34,395 nt of DNA from Terana coerulea (taxonomy: Eukaryota; Basidiomycota; Agaricomycetes; Polyporales; Phanerochaetaceae). Positions within the stretch are counted from its first letter, which is position 1, and each line of letters opens with the position of its first letter. The position numbers were made by a program, and so were the translations under genes. Below are positions 9,799 through 22,224 of the stretch, one piece after another. Location of the stretch: assembly GCA_024811115.1 (NCBI GenBank), contig JAKOGH010000595.1, forward strand, positions 1 through 34,395, read 5' to 3'. The notes below the pieces were generated by a model. That model was not told the origin of the DNA. It was given only the letters and a program-made list of their open reading frames with translations, and made no database searches.

Positions 9799-10560
9799 GG
9801 TATCGTGTAGGGTATCAGATGCAGTGGGTGGGCGATAATGATACTTGTATGTCCGTATGGTCGTAATTCAGCTGTGCGTTGGTGCGAAGAACGTGTGGAG
9901 ACGCGAAGGGACCTCTCTGCAGGAGCCAGGCAGAGAGGTTGGTAAATGAAAGCTGCTCGACCGGTCGAGAGGGGGCGTACAAGACGAGAGAGAGAGAAAG
10001 CAGAGAACGGGGACAAGGATGACCTGAGCGGGATGGACAGACAACAAGAGAAGGATTGGACAAAGCCTCAGTGCGTCTCCTCCAATTGTCCGTACCAGTT
10101 GATTGACACACCTGAGAACCCAATTCTGCTTCAATACCCTCTCCAGATCCTCGTAATACCCTCTTCAGACCGACAGAGCCCAGCAGTGAGGTGGAATGGT
10201 GGTGGGAGAGCAGTATCAGATCGAGATGGACGCTGGCAACCGCGGGTCGAAAGACGTTCCCGAAGATCCCTCGGAGACTTTCACGCACCACGTACGCGCA
10301 CGACGTCGAGGGAAATCTCCCGAGAGCTGGACGGGGGCTGACGGTAATATACGAGGCGAAAAAGCGGCTATATCAAGCAACCGCGGGTCGGTTGTCGACC
10401 AACACACAGCTTTCAGCGCGAACTCCTCCCGCCTTGAATCCTTGATTGACGCCGTCATCACAGCTGACGTAGCTCCGCCGTGCAACGGGTAAATCGCAAG
10501 ACCTACAAACGAGACTCTGTACCCCAACTGTACGCGACACTCTGACCTGACCCAGACTGT
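9799..10560 (-). promoter_or_regulatory. STE11 5' region, unit 1
   Basis: On the minus strand a C/T-rich tract (complement of 9980-10010) lies 180-215 nt before the ATG, as in many fungal promoters. The 14-mer GCAACCGCGGGTCG occurs twice, at 10236-10249 and 10377-10390, and ACTGTACGCGACAC occurs at 10527-10540 and 10556-10569. Over 9.8-11 kb units 1 and 2 differ at only a handful of bases, fewer than within the coding exons. Confidence 0.45.
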
Positions 10561-10599
10561 ACGCGACACCCACCCAATCTGTCGGTAGTCTACCCTGCA

Positions 10600-12150
10600 C
10601 CCTGACCGTGCGCCCTGACCTGACCGCCGCCCATTCCACCCTCCGACGCGACTCTCTGCCCTTTCTCGCCTCGACGCGACCGTCTGCAAGCGCTCGCTTT
10701 CGACACATGTGCCGGCTTTCGCGGGTCTCTCGCACCTGCCGCCACTCCGTGCTGCGCGCTCTCGCCCGTCTGCGTCCCGCGTGCTACCGTGCTACTGCGC
10801 TCAGTGTACTACTCTCCGCGCCCGCAGGCCATCGTGCACGAGTCCGTGTCTCCGCAAGCCTTGCGCCGTGCATACAGCCCGCATCTCGACCTCACACCAT
10901 CCCGTCAGGGCCATAGTCGGTCAGCAAACACCACGTTGGAGTCCTTACAGCCCAGTCAGAATGTACTGACCTTGCCGTCATAGAATCTTGTTCGGCGCGC
11001 TTCCAACCGTCGCCTCGCCGCAACGAGCCCATGCCTTTGCGCGTTCGTATTAGACCTCCAGCTTGCTCGCGGGAAGAAGATCCGTTGCCTCGTCGCAAAC
11101 GAATCTCGTCTCTGCGCAGAGGTAAGCACATACTGCCTTTGAACGAGATTAAACCTGTACTTACCGTGCGTCAGCGCCCTACAGAACGGAGTGCGCCATG
11201 CGCGAGCACCCTTGGTCGGCGGAACGCGATACGTCGTGTCGGCGCTGACCCGACGCTTGTCGACGCCTGTGCCCCCACGGCATCGAGCCGCCGCCGGCAG
11301 CCCGCTCGCCGGAACGCGATCCATCGCGTCAACGCCCAGTCCGCCGCCTCCGCGACCAAGTGTCCGCCCCACCCCCGACGAGTCCCGCTCGCGCAAGACG
11401 GCAGTACGCCTCTCCGAGGTCAGCACCGTCAAGCGTTGCGCATGGCACTGCAGGCCAAACCCCGCTCGCGGGACGTCGATATATGGCGTCTGCGCAAAAT
11501 GGCCCTCCCGCTACCAAGTGTTCTGCGCCTGAGAACGATGTCCCCGACGACTCGGTGCCAGGGCACGGGCGGGAGACGGAAGGCCATATGTGGCGTCGTC
11601 GCAACAGGCCCCTCCTCGTCTGCGAGCCCGTCAGATGCTCGCCCGACCCGTCGTCTCGATGCGAAAACCTGTTCGCGATGGCGGGGACGGCAAGACTGGC
11701 GCTACGCGCGCACGAAATACACAACCTCCCGCCGGGCCGCGTTCCGTCGTCTCAGGACGCCGACCGCGCCCTCGACGCGCGCGGTGCGCAGAGCCTCGGT
11801 CGCCGGAACACACCCAGGTGAGCACGGCTGTCTGAATGACATCGGCAGGCGGCCCTGACCTTGCGAATGGCGCAGGCCGGCCTCGTGCTCGCGGGACCAC
11901 GACCCGGTGCGTCCTCGACGGCGGTGGCGTCCAGACGAAAAGACCGACGCTAGGCCGGTCGCGGGACGTCTTTGCGTTGCGTCGGCGCGCCGTGCGATGT
12001 CGGCTGCGGCAAACAGTGAGTATTTGGGCCCGTCCATCTTGAGTGTGCGTGCACTGACCTCTTGTTTCCTACTGTTCTCAGCCTGCGCCTCGCGCCTGCA
12101 TCTTGCATTTTGCGAATGGCGCGCCCTTGGACTCCGTGGAACGATCTGCG
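10600..12150. other. GC-rich stretch of decayed repeats, unit 1, no gene supported
   Basis: Variants of GGAACGCGATCCATCGCGTC recur at about 11221 and 11310, with more distant forms at about 11471 and 11578. The form at 11310 contains the hairpin CGCGAT-CC-ATCGCG. Long open frames (for example 11031-11858 on the plus strand) are broken in unit 2 by one-base indels near 26885 and 27400, which argues that they are not coding. Confidence 0.5.
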
Positions 12151-12669
12151 CGACGCCGGGAGGAAGACTGCGATGAGGAGGCCAAAAGACTGCGAAGGGC
12201 GTGGCACGCAGCTGCATCCCACGGCCGGCGGGTTGCTCACGCACTCGGGCGTCGCAGAAACGGCTTGCGAGTTCGGAGGAAATGCGACAACACGGGCGGC
12301 GGGCCGTGGAGGGCGTGGTACGCAGCTGCATCCCGCGCTCGGCGGGTTGCTCACGCACTCGGACTCCGCGGAAACGTCTTGCGGGATACGGGAATATGCG
12401 ACGACGAGGGCGGAAGACAGTGAGGGGCGAGGTTTGCGGCTGCATCCCGCGATCGGCGGGTTGCTCACGCACTCGGACTCCGCGGACACGGCTCGCGGGA
12501 TAGGGAGATATGCGACGACGAGGGCAGAAGACAGTGAGGGGCGAGGCTCGCGGCTGCATCCCGCGATCGGCGGGTTGCTCACGCACTCGGGCGTCGCGGA
12601 AACGGCTTGCGAGTTAGAAGAAAATGCGACGACGAGGGCGGAGGACCGTGGAGGGCGTGACACGCAGCT

Positions 12670-15440
12670 GCATCCCGCGCTCGGCGGGTTGCTTACGCAC
12701 TCGGACTCCGTGAAAACGGCTCGCGGGACAGGGGAATATGCGACGATGAGGGCAGAAGACAGTGAGGGGCGAGGCTCGCGGCTGCATCCCGCGTTCGGCA
12801 GGTCGCTCACGCTCTCGTTGAGGGCGCAAACTCGCTGCAAGAACGTGGGCCATCATGACCGCAGGAACAGGAACGCGGTGGGGCGTAAACAACGGCAACC
12901 TCCCGCGTTCGGTTGTCTGCGCGTCGCTCGGCGCCCCTAGGCATGGGCTTTGGATTATCCGACATCGGCTGGCTGTTGCGGCGACGGACATAGCGGGGCG
13001 TGCATCACGGCTGCATCTCGCGATCGGCAAGTCGCTCACGCTCTCGGACTCCGTGAACCCGCGCTTCGAACGCGCAGAAGACTGCAGCCACAGGACTGGC
13101 GATTACGAGAGCGTGGACCGCGGCTGCATCTCGCGCGCGGCGGGTTGCTCACGCTCTCACGCCGTCTGTAACGGAGCTTCAGGACGGCTGTAAACTGCAA
13201 GCACAGGGATAGGGAGACAACGAGGGCGTGGATCGCGGCTGCATCCCGCGCGCGGCGGGTTGCTCACGCTCTCAAACTCTCCACAATGGCGCTCCAGCGC
13301 GGCAATGAAGTGCAAGCGCAGAAATGGAAGACAACGAGGGCGTAGACCGCGGCTGCATCCCGCGAGCGGCGGGTCGCTCACGCTGTCAAGGTCCGCGGAA
13401 TGGCGTGCGAAGACCGTCGAAGACGACCACGGCGAGTCCACGCGACCAGCTGGGGCGGAGCGCGACTGCATTCCGCGCGCCGGCGGGTTGCTCACGCCCT
13501 CAGAATTTGTCGAATTGAGCCCGAACAGGGTTGGCGGAGGCAACGCCGTGGCGGCCGACAAAAGAGGCACACACCGCGGCTGCATCTCGTAAGCGGCGGG
13601 TCGCTCACGCTCTCCGACTCTGTGAAACGGGGTTTCCGACAGGCGCAGATCTGCCGTCGCGCACGCACCATGAGTCGGAGCTCAGTGGTCGAAGGAACAT
13701 CAACGGGGATCACGCCGCTGCACCGGTGCCCAGGCAACGACGTACGGTCGGTACATCGCTTTGCGCGCGCGGGACGTCGAGACTCACCACACTCACTCCG
13801 CAGGGACCCTGTTTCATCCCGATGGCTTGTCATTTGCGGTCGAGCCGGTAGCACGTCGGCGCGCGCGCTTCCCACTGGTGCGTCGCTTACCGCTTTTTTC
13901 CCTCAAGCAGCCGCAGGACTAAGTGATCCGTTTTATTGGTTACAGACTCATGCATCCCGCGCTTGGCAGGCCCATCCATGCTTTTTGGCCCCGTCATTTC
14001 AAGCTTCGAAATGGTAGACGGTACGGCTACGGAATTGGAGACTACAAGGACGTCGACCGCGGCTGCATCTCGCGAGCGGCGGGTTGCTCACGCACTCGGA
14101 CTCCGCGGACACGGCTCGCGGGATAGGGAGATATGCGACGACGAGGGCAGAAGACAGTGAGGGCGAGGCTCGCGGCTGCATCCCGCGTTCGGCAGGTCGC
14201 TCACGCTCTCGTTGAGGGCGCAAACTCACTGCAAGGACGTGGATCATCATGACCGCAGGAACAGGAACGCGATGGGGCGTAAACAACGGCAACCTTCCGC
14301 GTTCGGCTGTCTGTGCGTCGCTCGGCGCCCCTAGGCATGGGCTTTGGATTATCCGACATCGGCTGGCTGTTGCGGCGACGGACATAGCGGGGCGTGCATC
14401 ACGGCTGCATCCCGCGATCGGCAAGTCGCTCACGCTCTCGGACTCCGTGAACCCGCGCTTCGAACGCGCAGAAGACTGCAGCCACAGGACTGGCGATTAC
14501 GAGAGCGTGGACCGCGGCTGCATCTCGCGCGCGGCGGGTTGCTCACGCTCTCACGCCGCCTGTAACGGAGCTTCAGGACGGCTGTAAACTGCAAGTACAG
14601 GGACGGAAAACAGCGACGGCGTAGATCGCGGCTGCTTCCCGCGGGCGGCGGGATGCTCGCGGCCTCAAGCTCTATAATCGGCCTTCACGGTGGTAGCAAA
14701 GTGCACGCGCAAAGATAGGAGACAACGAGAGCGTGGATCGCGGCTGCATCCCGCGAGCGGCGGGTCGCTCACGCTGTCAAGGTCCGCGGAATGGCGTGCG
14801 AAGACCGTCGAAGACGACCACGGCGAATCCACGCGACCAGCTGGGGCGGAGCGTGACTGCATTCCGCGCGTCGGCGGGTTGCTCACGCCCTCAGAATTTG
14901 TCGAATCGAGCCCGAACGGGGTTGGCGGAGGCAACGCCGTGGGGGCCGACAAAGACAGGCGCACACCGCGGCTGCATCTCGTACGCGGCGGGTCGCTCAC
15001 GCCCTCCGACTCTGTGAAACGGGGTTTCCGACAGGCGCAGATCTGCCGTCGCGCACGCACCATGAGTCGGAGCTCAGTGGTCGATGGAACATCAGCGGGG
15101 ATCACGGCGCTGCATCGGTGCCCAGGCAACGTCGGTACATCGCTTTGCGCGTACGGGACGTCGAGACTCACCACACCCACTCCGTAGGGACCCTGTTTCA
15201 TCTCGATGGCTTGTCATTTGCGGTCGAGCCGGTAGCACGTCGGCGCGCGCGCTTCCCACTGGTGCGTCGCTTACCGCTTTTTTCCTCAAGCAGCCGCAGG
15301 ACTAAGTGATCCGTTTTATTGGTTCCAGGCTCATGCATCCCGCGCTTGGCAGGCCCATCCATGCTCTTTGGCACCGTCAATGAGCTTCGAAATGGCAGAC
15401 GGTGCGGCTACGGAATTGGAAACCACAAGGACGTCGACCG
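12670..15440. repeat. Internal 1.39-kb tandem duplication within the array
   Basis: 12670-14060 and about 14064-15440 are collinear copies offset by about 1390 bp, including the type B segments and the block around 12840-12960 that lost the core. Unit 2 holds this block once (about 28510-30335), which contributes to its shorter array. Confidence 0.75.
13738..13925. repeat. Second interspersed repeat family, type B
   Basis: About 190 bp interrupting the 114-bp periodicity. It contains a GTCGAGCCGGTAGCACGTCG-type stretch, then CACTGGTGCGTCGCTTACCG and a T tract. Other copies lie at 15126-15305 and 30007-30195. Similarity to the type A segment at 366-600 shows both derive from one ancestral sequence. 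Confidence 0.5.
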
Positions 15441-15479
15441 CGGCTGCATCTCGCGAGCGGCGGGTTGCTCACGCGCTCG

Positions 15480-17360
15480 GGGTGCACATCAATGAGCAGC
15501 AGGGTCGGGAAAGAAAGCGGCGAGGTCGTCAGGAAGCAGAAATCACGCACGCCGCTGCTCCATCTCACCTTTGGCCCGCCATGCGGCGCTCTGGACCGCA
15601 ATGAACGTGATAGCCCAGACAGCGGACGAATCAGATAGCAGAGACCTGGACTACCGCGGCTTCATTTTACCTGCGGCAGATCGCCCACGCTCCCAGAGTC
15701 AGCCGGAATGAGCTTCCAATTCAAGTCACAGAAGCAATCGAATAGGAGGCAGCGAGACGGGCATTGCGGATGCCGCTCGCGCTCGATGGCGGGTTGCGCG
15801 AGCTGTCGAGGTCGGTCGAAATGTGCCGGAAGACGGTGACGGCGGACAATCAACAGGGCCTCGTAAACGCGGCTACCATTTGCAATCGGCCCGTTGCTCG
15901 CGCTCTTAGACACTGTGGAATTGCGGAATTGAAATCGCAGAGAGTCGGCGAAGATGACCTCACGGCCGTCGACAACGAGAGGTACGGCGCGTAGCTGCGT
16001 CTCGAAATCGCCGGGTCGCTTACGCTCTCCGACTCCATACATAGATCTGGGCTCCGAACAAGCGAAAAAAACTCCACCCTCGTGCTCACAGAATGTTTGA
16101 CCGCCGCAGCCGATGCAGGGTACCCGACAGGATAGGTGTCCAGACAACGGCCTAAGGTCAGTACATCACCTTACCCGGACGAGACAGCCGAGTGGAGACT
16201 CACCACGCTCGTTCCGTTAGATCCCCGCTCGGACCGAATCATTGGTCGCTCTTGGTCGAGTCGGCGGCGCATCGGCGACCGTGCCTCCTACTGGTGCGTC
16301 GCTTACCGCCTTTTTTCTTTACGGTTGCAGACATGGGGCTAACTATTCGCTCTGTGTTAGTCTCAGGCCCGTGAATTCTGTGCTCGGCAGGATGGTTGCT
16401 GCGGCGACGGGCAGAGAGGGCGCGCGCCGCGGCTGCAGCCCGCACTCACTCGGTTGCCAACACTCTCTAATGACATGCATCTGCGCTACGAGACGGTCAA
16501 AAGACAGCCGCTCCGCGTCCGGGAGACGATGAACGCGTTGGCCGCGGCTGCATCCCATGCGTGGAGAATTGCTCGCGCTTTCAGAGTCAATTTCGAGCGC
16601 GACCTGCAGGATGTTGGAAGGGAGTGACCGCGGTAACAGGAGGCGACAACGCCGACCTCCGCCGCTGCCGGGGGCTCTTGATGTTGGCGTGGACCCGGCG
16701 ACCACAAAACGCAAGCAAGCCGATGAAGGCGCCTTCATGGCAATGGATACCGATTTGAAGAGCCGTGAACCACGGCTGCATCTCGCGCGCGGTAGGCCGC
16801 TCACGCTGTCAGTGTCAGGAAAAATGAGCTGATCAATCAGCCAGGAAATCGACGACATGCGGGACTAGAGCTGTTCTGAGGCGAGACATACGGCTTCATC
16901 CCGCCTGCGGCGGGTCGCTTGAGATGCCCTCGGAGTCGGCGAGCATGGGCGTAATCAAAAGGCGACGAAGGCGATCATTACGACCGTGCCCCGCGTTCCG
17001 CGTCTGCTCACGGTATCCGAATCGAGGCCTGTGCGCATGCGCTTGAGACCCCTTGAAGGCGATGCCGTTGACAGGTGCATCCACATCACAGAGAAGGCGA
17101 CTGTATCCCGTGCTTGGCGTACTATCAGCCAGGCTCCGACTATGGGAACGCGGCTGGAACGTGCCAGTGGTCACGGGCGATGGCGAGGTGGGAGATGATG
17201 AAGGACAGAAATTGTGGATAGAAAGAAATAGACATTGCCAACGTACTGCACGAGCGCAACAACGAGAGCTAGAGATCAACGTCCAACAGGGACAGGGTCC
17301 ACGGCTGCATACGTGTACGTTAAGCGGCAGATCATTTGCACTCTCTGACGCTGCAAAAGT
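15480..17360. repeat. Degenerate tail of the 114-bp satellite, unit 1/2 junction
   Basis: Decayed cores at about 15552, 15657, 15769, 15871, 15993, 16431, 16547, 16775, 16893 and 17304, becoming less recognisable away from the array. The gradient suggests that homogenisation acts mainly on the middle of the array. No gene is seen. Confidence 0.65.
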
Positions 17361-17637
17361 GAAATCTAAACAACATGGATTTCTCATCAAGCTCTCAGGA
17401 CATTGGACTGCCGTGATTGGTGGAATAATATTACTGATTACGGGGCAACGCAAGCGTCTCGACGGAGAACCTCGCATCAGTTCAGACCCCCAGAAAATGC
17501 CATCAGAGCATGTGCGCTATCACAGTATTCCACGCACAGCACTGCACTCATACGAGATGATCAAATTTGTAAGCTTCGTAACAGCCCTTGATAGACACTG
17601 GTCTGAATAATTAGTCTTCAAATTAATTATTGCAAGT

Positions 17638-17719
17638 AATGAGGTTTATCATTGAGAGATATGCTTAGAAATGATATAAATTCATTTTCTGAGCATTTCT
17701 CTCACTGACAAAAGTCATT
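17638..17719. other. AT-rich foldback hairpin, unit 2
   Basis: The stem and loop match unit 1 over the 82 nt, although flanking bases differ (for example near 17629 and 17733). It has the same position relative to the small gene, whose stop ends at 17825. Confidence 0.6.
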
Positions 17720-17824
17720 CAGAAACTCAGAACTAAATCATGCCATGGTAAAATTATTGAGAGTTGAGATGAGACCACAACAGCAATATGCAGAAAGTGA
17801 AAGACGTAAGAGATCATCAGCCAA

Positions 17825-18571
17825 TTAGTCCTCATCACCATTGGTGAGCCGAGTGGTCTTAACTGTGCGCTTTTTCAAGCGCCGAGAGATGGTGTCGGGG
17901 CCCCTATTGGGCCGACGACCAGTGTCTACGCGATGAGATGCAACAGACACTGCGCCCCGTAAGGTTGTACATTGGGATCTGGCCCTCTCCTCCAGTTCTC
18001 TCACGGACAGCTTTTGGAACCCAACTGTCCTATCTCTCAACCCGCGCACTAAAGCGCTGACCTGCCGCAAGGAGTACATGCGGGAGGGCGAGATGCCAAA
18101 GTTAGGCCAGTTATATGGCTCGACTCCGTAGCGGAAGACAATCTTCGGTGAGCCGTAGTACGGCATTTGTGTGTACAGCATCTCCGCAGTTGGGTCGCCG
18201 CTCGCCTCACCTGTGCTCACCATCAGCATGTCAGTCATTGATGAATTTCACATTATGTCAGCAGATGCGAATTACTCTAAATGGCAAGAACTCACGCAAT
18301 CGACGTCGCAGCGCCTCGGATAACACCTTCTGCTCGTGCAGAAGACAAGCCTTATACGTCGCTTCTACAGTTCACCAAGAATCGTCAATAAGCTAAGGAT
18401 AACCAAGAAAACATGCAGCGTGCCCAGTGCCCACTGACCTTTTCGAACGGTGCAGGACCGATGGCGAGGAGTGTATCCCCGAGGTTCTTGCGTCGTGGGC
18501 GCGGGTTGGGGGAGAGCGTCAAAAGGCAAATACGCAACTTTCATGTTTGGCGGGAACTTGGGAGAGCTCAT
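17825..18571 (-). CDS. Conserved unidentified 195-aa protein, three exons (unit 2)
   Basis: Exons 18571-18439, 18364-18296 and 18210-17825, with the same lengths (133, 69, 386 nt) and phases as unit 1. The second donor is GTGAGT rather than GTAAGT. The intron between exons 1 and 2 is 74 bp, longer than in unit 1, which shows indels are tolerated in the intron but not in exons. The upstream ATG of unit 1 is absent here (the site reads ACA), supporting the downstream start. The protein differs from unit 1 only by Gln for Lys in the proline-rich N-terminus and Asn for Asp in the NWPDFG segment. It is intact and presumably expressed; function unknown. Confidence 0.82.
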
Positions 18572-18618
18572 CGTGAGGCTACGAGATGTTGTGGCTGCAG
18601 AGAGTCTGATACTCACGC

Positions 18619-18653
18619 TTTTTATATCTGCCAGCTTGCTCCTACTGGCAGAT
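18619..18653 (-). promoter_or_regulatory. TATA box and perfect dyad of the small gene, unit 2
   Basis: TATAAAAA at 18626-18619 and the 9-bp dyad arms at 18626-18634 and 18645-18653. Arms and spacer are identical to unit 1 although bases on both sides differ. Confidence 0.6.
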
Positions 18654-21320
18654 GCTCGGAAACCTGCCCAGAGTACACCCAGAAATTCCCTGGTGCAAAG
18701 TCACAGCTCAGTGACGTTCGCATGCCGGCAACGTGCCCAGCGGCCAGGCGTACCGTCGTTGACTCCGCCCGAGCCCTGCACTCCAAGCGAGATTGAGACA
18801 GATCTCCCCCGCAGTCTTGCTATTCGCTACCAGCAGCCTGGTGTTTCAATCTAAGATTTAAGATCCCATTTTAAGATGCCTCCTTCAGTTCTTGCTTGGC
18901 CTTCTGAACCCTAGCGACGAGCATCGCCGGTGAGCTTGCATTTGCCGCAACCGACGGCGCCGCTTGTCACTGCGCGGACTTAACGTAGCCACCACGCTGC
19001 GTGAGCGGTGCGCAGAGCCATGTATGTTGCAATGTGTCTCATTGAATGCGCAGGATGACCTTACGTTCAGTCGAACTTGAACGGAGACGATGGTGAGCGA
19101 GAAGACGCGTGCCTAGACGCTGGGGGGCAGAGCGAAAGGGCGTGCGCCACAAAGTTAGAGAGTACCATATCGGGAGTATCAGGCGCGACGGAGCGCCCAA
19201 TCTCGTCTTTCCACCAACCTTCAACACTTCGAGATTCTGCACAGGCTCCTGTCGCCGACGTGTGCGCCGATGCGCTGTCCCTTTCACGTAGCACGACTCC
19301 TATGACTTTTAGCTTCATCTTGAGTGTAAACATGACCAGGTTCCTGCTAGCGAACGGCGGGCCAGCACCTGCGCAGCGACTCGACAGCTCGTCGCACTGG
19401 TCGAGCTTGTGGCAGGATTGTTATCAACGCGGGCCAGAATAAGTGAGTGACTCTGACTTTACATTAACAACGGAAGGTGAGCAAGCGTACTGACGCCGCC
19501 CTGTTCGCAGTGCGCCGAGCCCGCCGTTGCCACCTTGGTCGGACAAGGACTGGACTTGAAGGGACTTCACGCTCACGCGGACTCAAGAGTGATACATGCA
19601 CGCGGTTAGAAATGTCCCTCAGGATAGGCTACATGAAACGCTCTTGCGGCTGGCTTCGTTTAATAGCAGATTAAGGGTTTCTTACCCGCTCTGTCTGTTT
19701 CCAACACGTGGGTACTGCGACCAAGAACCTACGCGAACAGAGGAAACTTACCTTTAACAGGCCATGTTCAGATCGACGAAAGAACCTGCCGCAGACGCCG
19801 CGAACTCGGTCAGGCACATGAAGTCGCCCGAATGCGTTGCAACGGTACTGGCCGCGTACAGCGCGAGCTCGGCATGCGGTAAGCGTACTTTTCTTGGGTC
19901 ACAGACGGCGCAACTCACGAACCGTGTCACATCTTCCAGCGCGGCGCTGCTTCGCTTGCATTGCATGACTTGCCGTCTACGATCCATGTGAAACAGCGGA
20001 TCTGTACGATCCGCTGGTCTGGTAAGCACTTTTGCGGCCCGTCTTCGACAGGGTCGCATTGTCAGCGCGACCGCTGAACAGCGGCGCTCGCTTCGTTCAA
20101 GGTAAGTAGGCCGCTACTGCTTCAACAGCACAAACAAACTCAAGTGTTTAATTGCACAACCATAGGTGCCAAATGATTACTCGCCGCGGGCGCACGGTGT
20201 GTCCAGGACGGCGGACGAGTTTGCTGACCAACCCCGTCGCTGGACGCAGCACCTCGCTACCGGCTGGGCCTTCTACGCCGTCAATTTCGGTGTGCGCCGG
20301 CATGCGACCGCAACGGACCACGGTGTGCAGCATTCAGGGTACGATTTCTCGGACGCATCAACCACAGAACGCACGACTGACCGTGCGCCTCTCGCTAGAA
20401 GCCACCAGTATCCCCGCGCGCTGCCGCTCGTCTTTAGCGATTGGCTGTCGCTGACATCGAAACGAAGTCGCCGGGACAGCTCAGTACAAACTGAGCTGTA
20501 TGGCATCGCCGAGCTCACGTCCACGCAGCGCCAAGTCCGTTCCAGTACCACGGCGCTTGCGAAGCCGACGGACAACGCTGAGTCGCGTTCACGGCACGAG
20601 AACGCAATCGGGGAACCAGCACGTCGCGCATTACGCACGAGGCAAGACTTGTTCGAGATTGTATGTGCACCAAGGTCCTGATCCCCATTTAATATCTCGC
20701 ACTGATCTCGGACCGTTCAGACTTAGATACGCCAGGCGCGTGTACTTACTGCACATGCGGCTTGAACGACGTCGCGACCGGCGTACTCTCTCGGCGGCGC
20801 GCAAGCAGGCTTCGAGCACGGCCAACTTGAAGCCAGGTTTGCCGTAGCGGACGTCGAGTCCGTAGTTACTAATGCCAAGTTTTAGGGTATCAGCCTGCGC
20901 CCGAACGCGTCGGACAGTGGGCCGAACACGGACGCCGCGTCGCACAGACCCCTGCCGCAGTGTTCATGCAGGCGCGCCCCACGGCTCACGGGCGGTGACA
21001 TGCGTTCGAGAACGACGGCGGCGAAGTCCTCACCAATTTACAATACGTCGAACGACCGGCTGTTGGAGCGGCGGGAGGTACGTACGTCGATCACCTCAGC
21101 TCGGCTAACAGTACTGCATGTGCCAGTGTTTTGGGACGAGGGCACGGAGGGCACCCGTTTTCGTCTCGGGCTCTCTGTGAGCTGATCTCACCTCGGCGCA
21201 GAGTCTCGCCCTTTACGCGACGTCGCGACGCGCGGCTCATGCTGCCGATCTCTGCCGGACTTCGCAGAGGGGTCGTGCGACTGGGACGGGGGCCTTGTGA
21301 TTTTTGGGGTGCGTCGCAGA
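18654..21320. other. No convincing gene, unit 2; same hairpins
   Basis: Collinear with 2868-5490. Hairpins are unchanged at 19994-20016 and 20476-20499. Private insertions near 19545 and 20910 break frames that are open in unit 1, arguing against coding function. Confidence 0.4.
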
Positions 21321-22017
21321 AGGTATAAGGAGGGGCGGAGGAGGACATGCTTTCCCCAGCCCAACGGCCTCTTTTCCTCTCCGCTCTCCCTCAGGTACAC
21401 TACATCCTCGCACGCCTTTTTCTCGCCGTCAGTTCACCAATGTAGCCGCCACTGCCGTCCTCTCGTCGCCCTCTGCTCGCCGCCGACATGCCGTCACGTC
21501 GCCGCCGTGCTCTCGACGCCCTCCGCTCACCATACGCGAGAGTCTTTGTGATGGTTCGTCCGTTCGTTAACGCCGCCGTATGAATTCATGCTTACCTATT
21601 CTTCAGTTTGCTTAGTGCCACAACATCGTCGTTCGTCGGTTAATGCTTTACTTATCAGGTACTAACCGCTTGAATGAACGCTTACGGTCGGGTTACTGAC
21701 GTTCATTTCATCTCGCAGACTAATGGGCATTTGGGCGTGGTCTCTCGCCGGTACGTTCATGTTGGCGCTTTCTTGTTGTCTATGTACTTACGAGCATAGT
21801 ACAGGATTTGTATGAATACTAATTAGCTGTCACTTTCGAATGAAATCCCGTAGACGGCTGCGTAAGGGTACGTGATTACACGCCGTGATGCTATACGCCG
21901 CACGCTGACACAATCGCGTATAGTAACGATGTGCTTGACGGTCTGGTTGTCTGGGCCTGCACGACGGCCGGAAGCGATGACATTGGGCCATGGCTACCGC
22001 GCTGTGCCCGTGTAACA

Positions 22018-22224
22018 GACAGCGTCCCGCAGACCGCTCTCTGCAGGTGAGACGGCGTCCTGCAGACCGCTCTCTGCTAGGGAGAGACGGCGTCCTGCAA
22101 ACCGCTCTCTGCAGGGGCCAAACGGCGTCCTGCAGACCGCTCTCTGCAGCGGTCAGACGGCGTCCTGCAGACCGCTCTCTGCTATGGATAGACGGCGTCC
22201 TGCTGACCGCTCTCTGCTATGGAC
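22018..22224. repeat. 35-bp minisatellite, about 6 units (unit 2)
   Basis: Same total length (207 nt) as in unit 1 but with a different order of the variable ends (for example a GGGGCCA end only here), so units have been converted or exchanged internally without a net length change. Confidence 0.9.

Larger units (their letters stand above)
12190..15480. repeat. 114-bp satellite array, unit 1
   Basis: The core GCTGCAT begins at 12211, 12325, 12439, 12553, 12667 and 12781, exactly 114 bp apart. It then continues with 112-115 bp spacing (about 13010, 13123, 13238, 13352, 13465, 13579, 14062, 14175, 14404, 14517, 14631, 14743, 14856, 14971, 15443). Each core can fold as CCCGC-N5-GCGGG, followed by TTGCTCACGC. 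As 114 is 38 codons, frames stay open for hundreds of codons on both strands; I treat these as by-products of the period. Confidence 0.92.
1..15777. repeat. Macro-repeat unit 1 (about 15.8 kb)
   Basis: The sequence at position 1 recurs at 15778 and again at 30670, and homology is collinear throughout. This unit has three differences of note from unit 2: a 524-bp segment at 6553-7076 absent from unit 2, a 339-bp deletion in the STE11 coding region near 8651, and a 114-bp array that is 726 bp longer. The true ends of the unit are arbitrary because the array is tandem; position 1 is simply where the window starts. Divergence from unit 2 is uneven, from a few differences per kb over 9.8-11 kb to about 30% in the STE11 intron. 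Confidence 0.93.

Noticed and set aside
11031..11858. 275-codon plus-strand frame
   Set aside because: One-base indels in the nearly identical unit 2 sequence change its frame twice; composition alone (GC-rich, Arg-rich) explains the openness.
12062..12940. Long repetitive reading frames (about 290 codons) on both strands through the satellite
   Set aside because: They follow from the 114-bp (38-codon) period, exist on both strands at once, and break wherever the spacing is 112, 113 or 115 bp.
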